Below the pieces are notes generated by a model. The model was given only the letters and a program-made list of their open reading frames with translations, made no database searches and was not told the origin of the DNA. Both the position numbers and the translations under genes were made by a program. 64,000 nucleotides of DNA from Nyssa sinensis (taxonomy: Eukaryota > Streptophyta > Magnoliopsida > Cornales > Nyssaceae). Shown here one piece after another: positions 46,161 through 59,639 of this stretch. The stretch spans positions 17,963,832 to 18,027,831 of the forward strand of contig CM018036.1 of NCBI GenBank assembly GCA_008638375.1, written 5' to 3'. Position 1 is the first letter of the stretch. Every line of letters begins with the position of its first letter.

Positions 46161-46600
46161 AGTAACATGGGGACTTCTTACCGAACAAGAGAAAAAGATT
46201 CTCTAAAATTCGTAATTATTTATTATTGATAAAAAAAACACAACCATAAAAACCTATTACATAATAAGAATACTACTATTTTAACTAGGAAACTATAACT
46301 TCTATTTTTATCCTAATTTTAGTATAATAAAGACTATGAATTCAAATAGAAAACTACTAATTCATATATTTTCTATACTAATCTTAATAAAATAAATACT
46401 CATATTTTGAATAAAAAGTAATAAATATAACCAATTTAAGATAAGCTCAAATTTAAAAACTAAAAATCCTAATACAATTATAAAACAAATTTTCTTATCT
46501 TTAAAATATCATATTTGTCCTACATAAAAAATTGTTGTTCATAGTAATATATTATAGGCTTACATGTGAAGAGTATATAGATCAACGGTTTTGCACATGC

Positions 46601-48686
46601 ACTATAGTGATAAGATCCAAAAACTTACATCTTAAAGTGTACAAAGCAGTTGCACATGTTTGGCTAAAAGCTATTGTATTTATATCAATTGAATAATCTT
46701 TGTTCTTGATAATTGAGAAAATATTGGTTAAATAAAAGCAAGATACCTAAAACAAGGAGAAAATTCCAAACAATACAAGATACAAAAAGGCACGCATTCC
46801 TGTAAGCCAAAACAAAAGAAGTAGAATTAAAAAACCAAAGGACTTGTCAGAAAAAAAAAAACCAAAGGAAATAGTTATGAAGTTTCGTAGGATAAGTATG
46901 ACATGCATGAGTTTTGAAGACTTATTATATAGAAACTTTAAAGTAATGTAAAAGAGATGCAGAGATGGTCACAATGAGCATACGTTCAGTGAAAGTGCAC
47001 ACAATCTGCACAAGATATACATGTGTGTGGCCAAGGCGGAACCAAGAAAAGAAATTAGAGAGAGGCAAATTTTAGTTGAAATTTTAAGTCGAGTCAAAAT
47101 TTTAGAGTAAAAAAATGAGAGAAACGATAGATAAAAATTGAATAGGGCCAAAAATTTTGAGTGTAAGCTAAAATTCTGGGTAAAAAATAAGAGAAATAAT
47201 TAATAAAAATTAGGTTACACAAAATTTTAAGACGAACTAATTTGAAAAAAACTCAAAATTTTATATGTATAAAAAATATTTTCTAAAGTTTGGGGTGGGC
47301 TAGAGCCCCGCCTAGCCCACTCATGCTCATGCCCTTGTGTGTGACACTTGATTGTTTGAAAGATACCGAGCCAGTGATTATTTTATTATCCTGCACCTTA
47401 AAATGTTCTTTAGGCCAAGGACATAGCTAGGAATTTTGCTCATGAGAGACAAATTTTGTTAAGGAAATATTTAATTATAAAAAACCTTTTTTTATAGATA
47501 AGTGATTTTTGTGATGAGAGTAAATTAAACATGGGACTTTAGAGAAAAAAAAGTATAATAACTTAATATTGATTAATAACATGTTTGTTAAAAGCTAAAA
47601 TTATTGGTATAAAGTAGTGTACAAATTAAATAAAAAGTCCAAGCAAAGAAAGAGACTCTTAAAATCTTGAGAATATACAAAAAATAAAGAAATAAAAAAA
47701 AAATTGATAAAATCTCATTGAAACGATCAAATTAAAATTAAAGTAAGAAAAAAGTGTGAAAATTTCAAATTTAAGAAGGACAAAAACATAATTTAAAAAG
47801 TTATAATAAAGAATATTTCTAAAATGTAATTAAAAAAAATTGAGAAAAGACAATTAACCCTATTTAAATAAAAGTTAAAAACTATTTAAACCACTCTAAA
47901 GGCTTTGTTGGTATTTTAGTTGAATACAAGAATGATTAGTAATATTAAAAAAAGACTAACGGACATTTGCTTTGTCCTTTTTTGCTAAATGAAATCTTCA
48001 CATTTCTTTAATTTATATAGCACTGCTTTTATTCTAAATTTGATTTGTCTGTTCCTCAAATCAATATGCATTAAATTAATTCTGCTGTGACTCTCAACAT
48101 CGATCTGAGAGAGTTCACGTGATAATTTTTACTATGCACAACGGACCCTTAATCTACTTTGTCTGGAACTGGATGCAGTCAACTTCTTTTCAATATATAT
48201 ATATAGATATATATATATATATGTATGTATATAACGTTTTTGTTTGTATCTTAGTGCATGTGCTAGCAGGAGGAATCTTGATCGATCTACTGCTTGTCTT
48301 TGGTAATTGGGAAATAAGGGAGCAGTTTCGATACTACTGAACTCATTCCCTTTGAAAGTGTCATAAATTCTATATTATTCTTTTTTTTTTTTTTTGTTAT
48401 TTAACAGATGATTAATTCTAATTTACTTTAATCTAATAAATTAGTCTTTGTATTTCTGATCAAATGTAAATGTTATTTATTTTGATGCAAAATCTTGTAT
48501 TAAGAATGTTGGAGGGATTTTTGCTAACCATTTTTCCCCCTAATTTTCAACAACAAATTCTCTGAATAATTAAGGGTAGAATGCATCCCTAACCTATTTC
48601 ACTTTTTTTTTTTTATTTCTGAAATTTCTACAAAAAAAAAATTAAAAGAAAATTTCGGAACTTTGGGTAGGCACCAAACCTTTTGA

Positions 48687-48726
<40 letters not shown>

Positions 48727-50613
48727 AACAAAGTAAAAAATTATATTAATATTAAAAAAAATGACTCATTTAGAATTATTACTTTATCGCTTTAAACCTC
48801 CAATTATAGAAAACTGTCCTATTATTTCTTTGTATAGTGTTACCAGTAACAGATCTAGAAATTTCAACTAGGAGGGGCCAAATTGAATGTATTAAAATTT
48901 ATGAGAATTCATGTGAATATATTAAAAAAAAAAATTAGGAGAGTTGGAAGGCCATGGCCCCTACTTGCCCCCCTTTCATCCATCACTAAGTGTCACTCTT
49001 TCTCCCAGAACAAGTTGGGAGTGTCTTCATTTCAAGTGAAATGGAGTATCTTCATTTCTCTCACAAGTAAATAGGATCCACATGTTAAAATGATAATATT
49101 TTTTAACTTTTGAAAATATCCCCACCAGTTTATGAGTGAATTTCAATTAAAATAGAGCAGCCCCAACCTGTCATTAACAAACACATCAGCATCAACAAAG
49201 GAATTAGAGGTTTGATCAATTAGATCACAAAAATGATATTTTCACTCTCCATTTCGCCATAGAAGCTCAATTTTAAAATAAAATTACTCAATTATCTTTG
49301 CAATCAAATTCACTTTCAACTGAGGACATTTTTATAATTTCATTTAGAGATCAAAAAACAAAATGAAGATGGAGTGTTAATGGCCATAAGAGGAGTGTGA
49401 ATATCTTTGCCTTTAGTTAGCATCAAATTAATGACTCAATTTTGTCATATATATAGCCTGTCAGAATTCCAATTAATCATATTAGGTGCTGTTGGAATGG
49501 GAAGCCAAGGCCAACTGGATTAGCCTGGTTAGTAAATCATACAGAGTTATACTTTCAATACTTTTTTTTTTTAAAGGAGGAATGTATTATCTTTGTATTT
49601 TTTACAATTTATTAAATTGTTGAGTTTTCTAAAATTTAAAATTGAAAGATTCATGTGAGCTTGTAAATTAATAATTGAACAATATACATTCTATTGGAGA
49701 TTTTTTTTTTCTTTTTTTAAATATGGATTTTTTTTATTTCTTTTAATTAATCTTCTCCATAAGTTGTAACCTCTAAAACACCCAAGAGACCCAAAATCAG
49801 CTTCATGAAAGCACTTTCTATACTGCTTCCATCAATACTATTTTACTATTTTTTTCGTGCTTCTATAATCAGGGTAACAAAATTTTCAATTATTTCAAAA
49901 TCTCTTAATTTTGTCATGATATTTATATCAAACAAACAAAGCCCAAATGTATACTATTTCGTTAATTCTCAGAAATACTTCTGAATATTGCAAATATTAC
50001 AAATAATTTTTGCATTTTGTGTTAATAGATTTCTAATTTGTTTCAAATAATTGTTGAGCAGGAATTCAAGATTTTTATTTTTCATTTTTTTGACATATAT
50101 AACTTTATACTAAAAGATTATCTTAAATTTTGTATGATTAGTAGCAATATTTTTCTAAGTAACTCACAAATTTTGAATTATTTCAATACCCAAAAATTCT
50201 CAAAATTTGAATTTGTCATTTTAACTAGAAAATGGAACGATGAATTATTAATAATCACCACATTCAAATTGGGCATTGTGGTTTCAGCCCAAATTTGCTT
50301 CATGTAAGGGTATTCACTACCTCATTGCTATCGGCCCAACCACAATGCACCACCAAGTGCTCTTCTCTTGATTTTTTTTTTTTTTTTCAAAATCCATGTG
50401 GTTTTTAAAAATTTATTTTGGGAATTCACATAGTTTTAAACTTAACTGATGGACTCATGTAAAAATGTGATGACAGATTCAATTTACTCCTTTGTAATTA
50501 AAGGACTTGACTCCTTTCTAGAATAAGATTTTTTTCAATTTTCTTAATATATTTATATATATATATATGTGTGTGTGTGTGTCATATAACAAAATTATAC
50601 TTAAAAAAATTTC

Positions 50614-50650
<37 letters not shown>

Positions 50651-50859
50651 ATTGTTTCAAGTTTAAGTACACTCTTCTGAAGTGACTGAATCTTTTAAGA
50701 AAAACTCATTCAAACTGTCAGATAATCATTTGAACTAGAAATAGACTAGGCATAATTTTAACTAAGCCCATCAAAATTGGGATTCTAGGCCGGTTGAGGT
50801 GGGTTATAATTATAAATGATTTAACTCCAAAAGAGGTTATACCCAAATTTAACCTGCAT
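46601..50859. other. AT-rich intergenic DNA with microsatellites
   Basis: I see no gene or intact element. Features noted are (AT)n at 48,691-48,724 and about 50,616-50,645, and fragments near 47,040-47,330 and 48,850-48,990 (GGCCCCTACTTGCCCCCC-like text) that look like pieces of old dispersed repeats. Confidence 0.5.
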
Positions 50860-51700
50860 TTAATTCGTTCAATTGCGGATCCGTCCAAATTTTAATTAGA
50901 TTAATCCAAATTCGACCGGTTTGCCCAAAATTTACCCACCTTCTACTTTGATATATAATTTTTTTTTTTTTTTTGCATAATAGGAATTAAGCTTGAACTT
51001 TTGGGTTTAGTCTTAAACATACACGAATGGATAAAAATAATAACTATTTGATCTAATCTGGTGATGGTTTATTAAAAACTAGAGGTTCAATTCAGGCGGG
51101 TCAGGCTTGAATTGAGTCATGTTCAAACTCAATTCAAGTTCTATAATAGTCAATTCAAGCCCGACCTTGAGCTCGATCAACCCAACCCGTGCCTAGCCTG
51201 AATCCGATAATTAATTTCAACTTTTAGATTTTATTCACAATTTTTTTAATAAATTGCTCATCTTTTTTCCTATTTTGATTATATACTAAAAGTTTCAATA
51301 ATTTCTCTCAATTTTTCATTCTAAAAGAAACCAAAAACAATTAAAATAATTCCTTCAACATAATTTAATTTTAAAAAAATGTTAAATATCAACAAGTTTT
51401 TGAAATTATAAAAATGTAAATATTAATTCCTATAAGGAATTCCTATTAATCTAATGGTATATAATTAAAGTATAAAAATATAATATATAAAATATTAAAT
51501 TTAGGTTCAGGTTGGGCTCGGACTTTCAAAGTCTTATTCTAAGTTCAATCCTAATTAAGCTTGAACTTGAATTTTTTACTCAAGTTTAACTCAAAGTGTA
51601 AAAAATAAAGCCTAAATTCTAAAAAAATTAAGTCGAACTCGGATTGTGTTCAAGTTTATCTGCTCAAGTTGAACTCGGTTAAAAACTCTCTTCAAAAGCA
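50860..51700. repeat. Old dispersed repeat related to the 18.5-kb block
   Basis: The right end, inverted, reads CAACTTGAGCAGATAAACTT, like GCAAGTTGGGCAGATAAACC at 18,486. The interior has GGCGGGTCAGGCTTGAATTG, CAAGCCCGACCTTGAGCTCG and GGTTGGGCTCGGACTTTC. A related stretch is at 15,715-15,870. No reading frame. Confidence 0.45.
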
Positions 51701-52757
51701 TTGAATCTGATGAAAAAGTCATCCAAACTTTCTAACAATCATTTCAACCAGAAATAGAGCAGCTATAATTTTAACAATTTGAATCCACTTGGGCAACAAC
51801 TTGCGGAGTAAGGACTATGCACCCTTCTCAGCTCCTATAGTAACAAAAATATCGTGCATCGAAGCTTATTATACTCCTCGATACATTAAAAAAAAATTAT
51901 ATTGTGCATTAAAATAGCTCTTTTTTAAATCAACTTAAACACTTCAATTTTTTATTTATATATTTTTTTAGCTAAAAAAACTTCAACTCATAGATAACAA
52001 AATCGGATCGAACGATGAAACGACGAAGAGGCCAGTTTATAGTTCACTGGTTCAACCGATTATATAATTAATATATTAAAAATATACATAAATATATTAA
52101 AAATTAAGAAAATAACAAAAAAAATATTTTTTATTATCTAATAATAAATAACAAAACATAAGCATAATCATTGAAATTATCTTAAAGTATAAGTTTTATA
52201 TATTTATATATATAACAAAAATGCATGTAACAATATTTTATTTTATACCAAATTTTATTAGTTAATCATTAAATAGAAAAAATTTTGTGAGAAAAACAGA
52301 AGTTGTAGATAATAAAAAAAAATAGTTTAACCGATTTTTTTAAACATCAGTTAATTCAATTGATTTTTTTTTTTTTAACAAAAATGATATATTAATCGAA
52401 ACAAATCAATTTAATGCTTCAACCGTTTGCCGACATCAAGGTTGAAAATATAACAAAAGGGTTGGAAAGAGATAGGGAATTACACGTATGAAGGTAGACA
52501 TACTTGGAGGTGAGGGTGTCTCATGGGAAAGTAAATTTTCTTTTTCCTTTTTTTTTTTTATTTATAATTACAGATTTCACTTCTCTTATTAGACTAATTA
52601 CATTATCTTTTTGTCAGACATGTTGTAATTTTACAGAATGTGTAATTTGTCTGAAGTGCAAGTTTTCTTTTGCCTTCCGATACCTGATGACCCTACTTGC
52701 ATTTGAGATGAGAAATGTAAAAACTTTTCTGTCATATTCTATCAGCTTCAAGCTCCA

Positions 52758-52793
<36 letters not shown>

Positions 52794-52799
52794 AGTCTT
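51701..52799. other. AT-rich intergenic DNA
   Basis: No gene that I can support. An (AT)n tract lies at 52,760-52,790. The frame at 52,504-52,791 runs into that microsatellite and has no known motif. Confidence 0.5.
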
Positions 52800-53175
52800 G
52801 TACATCACATAATAATATGTTATTGCAATAATTTTTTGACATATATGTAATATGTTCTATTAAAATAAATGAGTCATATTACACTTGATAGAATCTTATT
52901 AAAATTACACATTGTCACGTCTTTATACTAATCTCATCCGAGACTTTTCCGTCAACTTTGTCATTTTCGTACTTACTTAGATATTTTGTTAGACTACTTA
53001 GTTCCTTCAAATCTTATCAGAACTCAACCCATGTGGTCCTAAATTTAGAGTTGCGTAAAACTCCACAAATTTATGTAGATATCATCACACAGTGCTAGTC
53101 ATTAATTTGTTGCCAACTTCTGGGGACCAATCAATTACTAAAGGCAGGCCAAGCCAAAAATAAATAAATAAATAA

Positions 53176-53230
<55 letters not shown>

Positions 53231-53780
53231 CTAAAGGCTAAGCCAAGCAAAGCAAAAAAAATAAACGCCTTATATATTAAGGAAAATGTTACATAGAGAT
53301 CTATATATATTAAAGAAAAATGTTGTTTATCTATGTTTACATTTGTAATGTGAAGTGATATTATTTTTATTTTTTTTGGGTACCCAAATGATATAGTTAT
53401 CAAAATCACCACTAATCATATGGGACATTGTTGTGACACACCATCAACTGAGGCAGAAAATATGGTCCCATCATGTGCATATACGCCAATTATCGTAATC
53501 TCATCCCCTCAAGCAAGCTAGCCGACTTAGGACCACAGTGGTTGTGGAACAAAAGGAGCCATGACCGACTCTCTAAAGGATAAGAAACGGTTGATGTTAT
53601 GATCGAATGCAACAACAAGGAATTAGTTGCCGTTTCTTGGTGTTACATTGATAATAACACAATTGATCAAAGAAAGCAACAACAAATTAATCCATGCCTT
53701 TTCTTGGTGTTAACATCATGCCAGCTGCAAGCAAAGCATTACTATGCAAATTGCAAGGTAATCCAAAATCATAATAATAA
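52800..53780 (+). repeat. Segmental duplicate, left copy
   Basis: Blocks match 59,640-61,790 in the same orientation and order: AATCTTATC.GAACT near 53,010; AAAACTCCACAAATTTATGT with ATCATCACA near 53,060; GCAGAAAATATGGTCCCAT at 53,452; and CAGCTGCAAGCAAAGCATTA near 53,722. A long (AAAT)n(TA)n run at 53,157-53,227 interrupts it. I see no coding content; it may have been upstream DNA of a lost gene. Confidence 0.75.
53157..53227. repeat. Compound (AAAT)n(TA)n microsatellite
   Basis: About six AAAT units followed by roughly 47 bp of TA. Confidence 0.9.
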
Positions 53781-54218
53781 GAAACTGATTTTATCCAAGA
53801 ATAAATTAAACATAACCTCCATTTTTCTGTTTATATATATTGATGGTTACAACGATTGGAAATGAATATTTTCGATATAATGAGTTGAAAGGCCTAATAA
53901 AAGCAATTACATCCAAGCATCCCTTTTTGCGCCGATCGTTGACATTTGGGATTTAAAAGGTGCGCGCATAAACTGATTCAGAATACCTCTTAACCGATTT
54001 CAAAAAAAAAAAAAAAAAAAAATTTACAAATACCGACACGATTTTGTTATTAAACATATTTCAAATACTATTTTATTTATTTTAGTCACATTGTCTAGCT
54101 TCCACTAACATGTGATACTGTATTGTCAGTAAATTACAGAAATACTCCTTATCTCGTAATTTAGCTTCTTCATCAAACAAAACATGATTAATTGGTTTAC
54201 CTAATCAACCTTAAATTA
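53781..54218. other. Non-coding DNA left of the 674-bp solo LTR
   Basis: No gene that I can support. A poly-A run lies at about 54,002-54,021. Confidence 0.5.
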
Positions 54219-54223
54219 CTATC

Positions 54224-54897
54224 TGATATACAATAAACAGACACACCAATCAGTTTGAGACACGTGTGCCCATCAGATTAACAAATCTCGATCCTACAGA
54301 GCTCATATATTTCGGTCATACAGAACAGCTACAAGCCTTCGGGGTATTCTCATATATGTCTGTCATACAGAACAGCCATAAGCCTTCGGGGCATTCTTAT
54401 TTATATATCATTCAGAACCGATGAACTCGGTCATACAGTGCAGATGAAGCATTCAGGATATTCTCATGTACATCTTCCAGACCTCCTGTTCTGGACAATA
54501 TTTATTCGACACTGCATATATGGTTTCCTTAACAGCCGATAAGCGGGGAATAAGGAAACAGCCTTCAACACGGAAACTACTATCCATGATTATCTCCATC
54601 TACGATTCAATGCTCCACAAGGTAACTGCAAATCTCCGATGATCAAATCCCGATATTCGTGGCGGCAAAACCTAATCAAAATTAGGAGAACCACGGCTTA
54701 TATATTAAACCCTAGAGGTACGCTTTAGATTCTTATGCTCATTCTTTGACTTTCAATACAGTCTTTCAATTCCCTTACTTACTTAAGCATCGGAGCGGCT
54801 ACTGCCGGAGCCAATCCGGTGGTCCTCTGATCATCTTTCTGAGTGTTCTACAGGTCACGGAGCCCTCACGTGTTGCGAGTCAAAAAGTGCAGCATCA
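54224..54897 (+). mobile_element. Solo LTR related to the Tat element LTR
   Basis: 674 bp, TGATATACAATAAACAG... to ...AGTGCAGCATCA, flanked by CTATC on both sides (54,219-54,223 and 54,898-54,902). The 3' half matches the LTR at 39,692-40,219 (TCTCCGATGATCAAATCCC, CTTTCAATACAGTCTTTCAA, GCGGCTACTGCCGGAGCC, AAAAAGTGCAGCATC). The 5' half is longer, with repeats of GGTCATACAGAACAGC. A TATA-like TATATATTAAACCC is at about 54,699. No internal domain is left. Confidence 0.88.
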
Positions 54898-54902
54898 CTA
54901 TC

Positions 54903-55114
54903 TTAACTTCGAATTAAAAGTATTTATTTTTTAGGTCGTTACAAAAATGTTCCAAGAATTATTCAAATGAAACATTGTTCTCTCCTAAGAGTGTCGAAGA
55001 CTTTATACCAATTTTAATGAATTAAAATATCAATTTAATCAATACAGAACACATATTTAATATCCCTATTTAAATTTAAGATGGACTACTCTCGAAGAAA
55101 TCCGATTGTAAGAT
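54903..55114. other. Short spacer between two solo LTRs
   Basis: Non-coding, AT-rich. Confidence 0.6.
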
Positions 55115-55119
55115 TAGTA

Positions 55120-58100
55120 TGTAATAACCTGAAAATTTTTTTTTTAATAAATAAAATTTTCAAGTTATTATTATTATTATTATTATTATTTTATGAGTTT
55201 TGTGAATATATAAATATACATGTATGCATGTGATATGTATGTATCTATGTATGTATGTGTAAGTGTGAATTTAAATTGTTAAATCATGTGTATATGTATA
55301 TATATATATATATGTGTCAGGTGTGTGCCGTGTGTGTTTGTGTATTGAGTGTTGCACACTCAAGAGAGCATGACTTGAGGTTGTGTGTGGCAGTGGGTGT
55401 GTAAGGGTTAGGTGGGTGCATGAGCGGGATTCTGTGTATGTATACGTGAGTGAAGAGAGTGGGGAGGAACAGATCTGTCGTGAGGGTTAGAGAGAGAAAG
55501 AGAGAAATATAGAGAGAGAAAGTGAAGATCGTGAAGTGAAGAAAGGAGGAAGGAGAAGGAGGAGAAATTGCAGGCAACCTTGGCCACCCTAGACACACCA
55601 GAGGAGAGCTAGAAACCAAATAAAGGGAGAGAGGACTTCACTGTCAAGGTAAAGATCCGAAACCCATTTTCTTTCTCTCTTTAGAAAATCTCCCTTATGT
55701 ATATTCGATGTTGTGATGTGTTAATTAGATTAAATTCTTAAGTCTTGTAGCATATGGAAAATGGAATAAAATGCAAAAGAAACCAACCAAAATGGGTGAG
55801 AAATGAGAGAGAAAAAGGGAGTAGCAGGTCACGGCCATGGGGGATAGATCTTGATATTTTATGTGTGAAACATTGTCTACATGATGGGAAAATAACCTCC
55901 TAAGGTGCAGGAACCATTTGGACTTTGAATTAATCAAAACCAGTGAGGAAAAATAGAGAAAAGTGAGTTGGCTGGAGGTTTGACCGAGAGGTTGACCCTC
56001 TATTTCGTGAAAATCTAATGGGTTGAGTCCAAAACCGACCCTAGATATGAAACCTACACGAAAAATGGAAGAAAACCATGTTTTTAAAACTTGAAAAGTC
56101 CACCGGAAAATGGTCGCCGGCGCCGGAACCCTACTGGCCCATCGCCGAAAAATCGGGGACGAAGGGGGGGCTGATCCGGGCTTGGGTCGGGTCGGGTCGG
56201 GTCGGGTTGGGCTTGGGCTTGGGCCGGTCCGCCCCTGCCACGTGTCACCCTGATGTTTTAAATTAAAAGCTAAATTGGGAATGTTTGGTTGTAGACTTAA
56301 GAAATTGAAAATCTGAATTAAATAAGAACAGGGATATCTTATCCTTGTTTTAGGTTGATCCTTGTTTGGTTGTCCGAATTAGGAATAGAAGAATTAGAAT
56401 TTACAATTTTGCCCCTAAACTTTTTGAAAATTGAAAATTGATCCAGAACTTTCGAAAATTGCACTTTGACCCCTAAACTTATGAGAAATTATGAATTGAC
56501 CCACCAGAATTAAATATTAATAAAATAATAATTAGATTAATTAATTAAATTAATTTAATTATTTAAATACTCTAAAATAACCCGGAGTCTAAATGGGACA
56601 AGTCATTAGTGTATTTTGACTATCTCGGTCATTCTGAGGCCAATGGTGAGGTCCGTTTTACGAGATGGGATCCCAAAAAATAAAAGACCCGTAGTAACCT
56701 TTAAAATTTCCAAAATGCCCCTGAATTGAAACGCAGTCAAACGAACTCCAAATTAAGCAAACGAACTCCAAATTAGGTAAACAAATAGTGAAACTTTATT
56801 ATCTCGAGCATTCCGAACTCAACCGTGGAGTCCGATTTGTGAAAAGAGGTCTCGAAGTATAAGGACCCGTGAAAGGTGCAAAATGACTGTTTTGCCCTTT
56901 TGAACCCAGATATCCGAATTGAATTCTACGAAAGCCTAAACTTATTTTCTTCGACATTCCAGACTCAATAGTAGAGTCTAATTTAGCAAAATAGAAACTT
57001 ATGAAATAAAGACATAAAATTTGTTGAATAACATCATTCAGGAAACAAATGAACTGAGTCACATGTTATGATTTTAGGGACACGAAAGGGCAAGGAGAAG
57101 GTGATCTTATTCTCACAGTGATCCTACTATACTACGAGTACACCTTCCTGAGTTGAGATCGATTATCAGGTACGATATATTGTGTTAAGTAAGAAATAGA
57201 ACTGAGATTAGGAATACTTGTTCTGCTGCCTTGGTTATTCACATGTTTGCTTAAGTGTTCACATGCTTATGTGCTTCATGCTATCCTGCTAAAGTTGGGT
57301 GATGATGTGAATGATGATTATGTGTATATTGCATGTGTTAGTGTAGTGTGTGAATTATATGCTTTGAGAATTGTTGACATTATGAGATATGTATTTGAAA
57401 GCATGCTTCATGTATGAATGAGATTCATCATTGAGATTATATTGTGGCATAAACGAATCAAAGCATCTTGGCATAGTGTGATTCCTTGTGCATGGCGTGA
57501 GTTGAGCACTTGGTGCTTTGCATTATGAGGGTGCAGATCCTGTGGTGAAAAACCCAAAATCGGCCATTAGGTACTCGCAAGCCTGATGGATTCCGGACCG
57601 TGAAGCGAGACATAGTCGGCGGTACTCATGCCAGCGGGGAAGGGCCGTATCATGAGACATGAGTGGGCATAGAGTTGCATGGGTATGTCACGCATACTGC
57701 TCATATACTGTATACTGTTCATGTACTGTCATCATGATATAGAATGCCATATAGAAATAACTGTACACTTGCACATGCCACGCCCTTAGTTTTATTTCTT
57801 GCATTAGCATTATATTGTACTAGCATGTTGAGCTGACCCCTTTAGTAGGGAAAACATTTCAGATGATGTCCCAGCTGTACGAGACATAGAGACGATCTGA
57901 TTGAGGATTATGTTGGGCCTAAGGGGCGCTTTTGGTATTGTGTAAGGGCATAAGCCCGAGACTGTATTTTATTTTGTATGTTGTGAACAAATGGACCAGA
58001 CCTTATGTATGTATCAAAACAGCATGTAGAATGTATGAGATCGTCCTTAATTATCTTTTATTTCTTCATTATTTTATTTTCTTTTGTCTCGTTACTCGCG

Positions 58101-58131
58101 CCTCGGGTTCGTTGAAATTCGGGGCGTGACA
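55120..58131 (+). mobile_element. Solo LTR of 3,012 bp (Ty3/gypsy type)
   Basis: It begins TGTAATAACCTGAAAATT and ends GGGGCGTGACA, with TAGTA directly on both sides (55,115-55,119 and 58,132-58,136). The length and TG...CA ends fit the long LTRs of large plant Ty3 elements. It contains (TTA)n at 55,166-55,191 and a CT/GA-rich tract near 55,480-55,570. Around 56,610-57,000 are three diverged direct repeats of a TATCTCG.GCATTC...GAGTCCG.TTT pattern. A related copy is inverted at 62,805 onward. The frames inside (for example 55,317-55,619) are not genes. Confidence 0.9.
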
Positions 58132-58136
58132 TAGTA

Positions 58137-59639
58137 GGATCTCAAGTTTATGCTTATATCAATTAAGTTTGTTATAATTATAATCAAACATGTAAATGAA
58201 ATAAATATAAGATATAAAGATTTTACGTGAAAAACTCTTACAGGGAATAAAATTCATCAATTGAAAAAGATAAATTATCAATAATGAACACACTATAAGT
58301 CTACAAAGAGAAATCACGAGCAACTAATCTTCCATGAACTAATGGATCATTGCTAGTCTGCTTACTTTTTCTCATTGTCTCTTTCTTTTTGATTAGCCTT
58401 TTACAACTACAACACCATCCAAAATTTACAAATTCACCACCATAGTAGTGTGTAAACCCTTATATAATAGATGTATGTGTCTAGCCCACTATATGAACCT
58501 ACATATACTCTTTGACACTAGGTATATAGACTTTAAGTATTAAAACATTATAGAAAAACTAACTATATGAACAAAAATTGAAGTAAAAATTACTCAATGT
58601 ATCACTATGCTTCAAGAGGTTAGGGTTCATCATGTGAGATATAGTAAGGCCTTATTTATAACCAAAATAATGAAAAACCCTAAACCAACTCAAACTAGGA
58701 CTTGTGCTCGGATGTGGCTTGGCTCCATTTGGACGAACGTGTTACTAGAAAACCCTTCTGAGAATTTACAATGAGATTTTTAATGATTTTTTCAAAAATT
58801 AAAGACACATAAATATGTTAAGAAACATACGTTTTAGTAATTCTCATAGTCGACCATAATGTCTACTGAACCCAGTTATTCAAATAAAAAGTTGGCTATT
58901 GATCAGGTCAATCGACCTATACCAGTCAACTAATAATGGTTAGAATTAACCGATTACATGGGAAAACTAGTCAACTAATGAAGGATTTAAAAAAAATAAA
59001 TAAATCACAGGTTAAACTAGTTGACCTACTTAAACGACTCCCTCCAAAACTAGGGCATAACCAATCGACTGATGGTACAAATCAGTTGACTGCTTCGGTT
59101 GTTTCTATAAAAATTGAACAATTTTCAAACATTTCAAAGTCCATTTTTCAACTTCTCTCTCTTTCTCTCCAACCATTAGAAACCTCTCTAAATCTCTCTC
59201 TCACCTTCAAATCTCTCATCCATGACTCCCAAAATCAAGAATCCTTCATCCAAATCATTAAGAAAGTGTGTTAGGGTCGATCTCGATCCTAAAGAATGTA
59301 CCAAATCGAGACATGATAGGCAAACCTTCGTCAATCTTTCCATAGACCAAAGGTTCAACGATGACATCAAACATCAAACTATTGAATATGGAAAAACCAT
59401 CAACACCATCTTTTTCGAAACCTAATCCATCTTCATCAGTTCTCATTTCAATTATCTTTGTTATGAGAAGGTTGAGAATGGGGAATTATTGTCAATAAAA
59501 AAAAAAGAATAATTGCCACATCATCAAATATGAGTTAGTGCTGGAAAAAAAATAACGAACTGTCTTGCATCTTAAATAGAAAATATGGTTAGATCTTACA
59601 ATAATAAAGTACTTTTATGAGGGAGTTAAGATTAATTAA
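58137..59639. other. Non-coding DNA with one short unassigned frame
   Basis: The stretch at 58,140-58,600 has text like the end of a copia LTR in inverse orientation (ACGTGAAAAACTCTTACAGG), but nothing firm. At 59,222-59,425 an ATG frame of 67 codons (MTPKIKNPSSKSLRKCVRVD...) follows a CT-rich leader. It could be the start of a gag-like ORF, but I do not recognise it. Confidence 0.35.

Larger units (their letters stand above)
44731..46600 (-). mobile_element. Decayed LTR retroelement with tRNA-Met-type primer site, internally deleted
   Basis: On the minus strand TTGGTATCAGAGC (45,943-45,956) is the classic initiator-tRNA-Met primer site. It is followed by the start of a gag-like frame (MANDAFENLNP) that breaks many times down to about 45,200. 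At 44,760-44,800 the strand reads the GATGACAAATTTTTTTCAAG tract often seen just past the end of plant LTR-element pol, so most of pol is missing. DNA from 46,160 to about 46,600 looks like an AT-rich LTR. Lineage is uncertain; the primer site fits Ty1/copia, several Ty3 lineages and pararetroviral relics alike. Confidence 0.5.

Noticed and set aside
55317..55619. Minus-strand frame of 100 codons rich in Ser, Leu and His
   Set aside because: It lies inside the solo LTR over GA/GT-rich low-complexity DNA.
59222..59425. Possible gag-like ORF start after a CT-rich leader
   Set aside because: Only 67 codons, no family motif, no flanking PBS or LTR seen; kept only as a note in the region entry.
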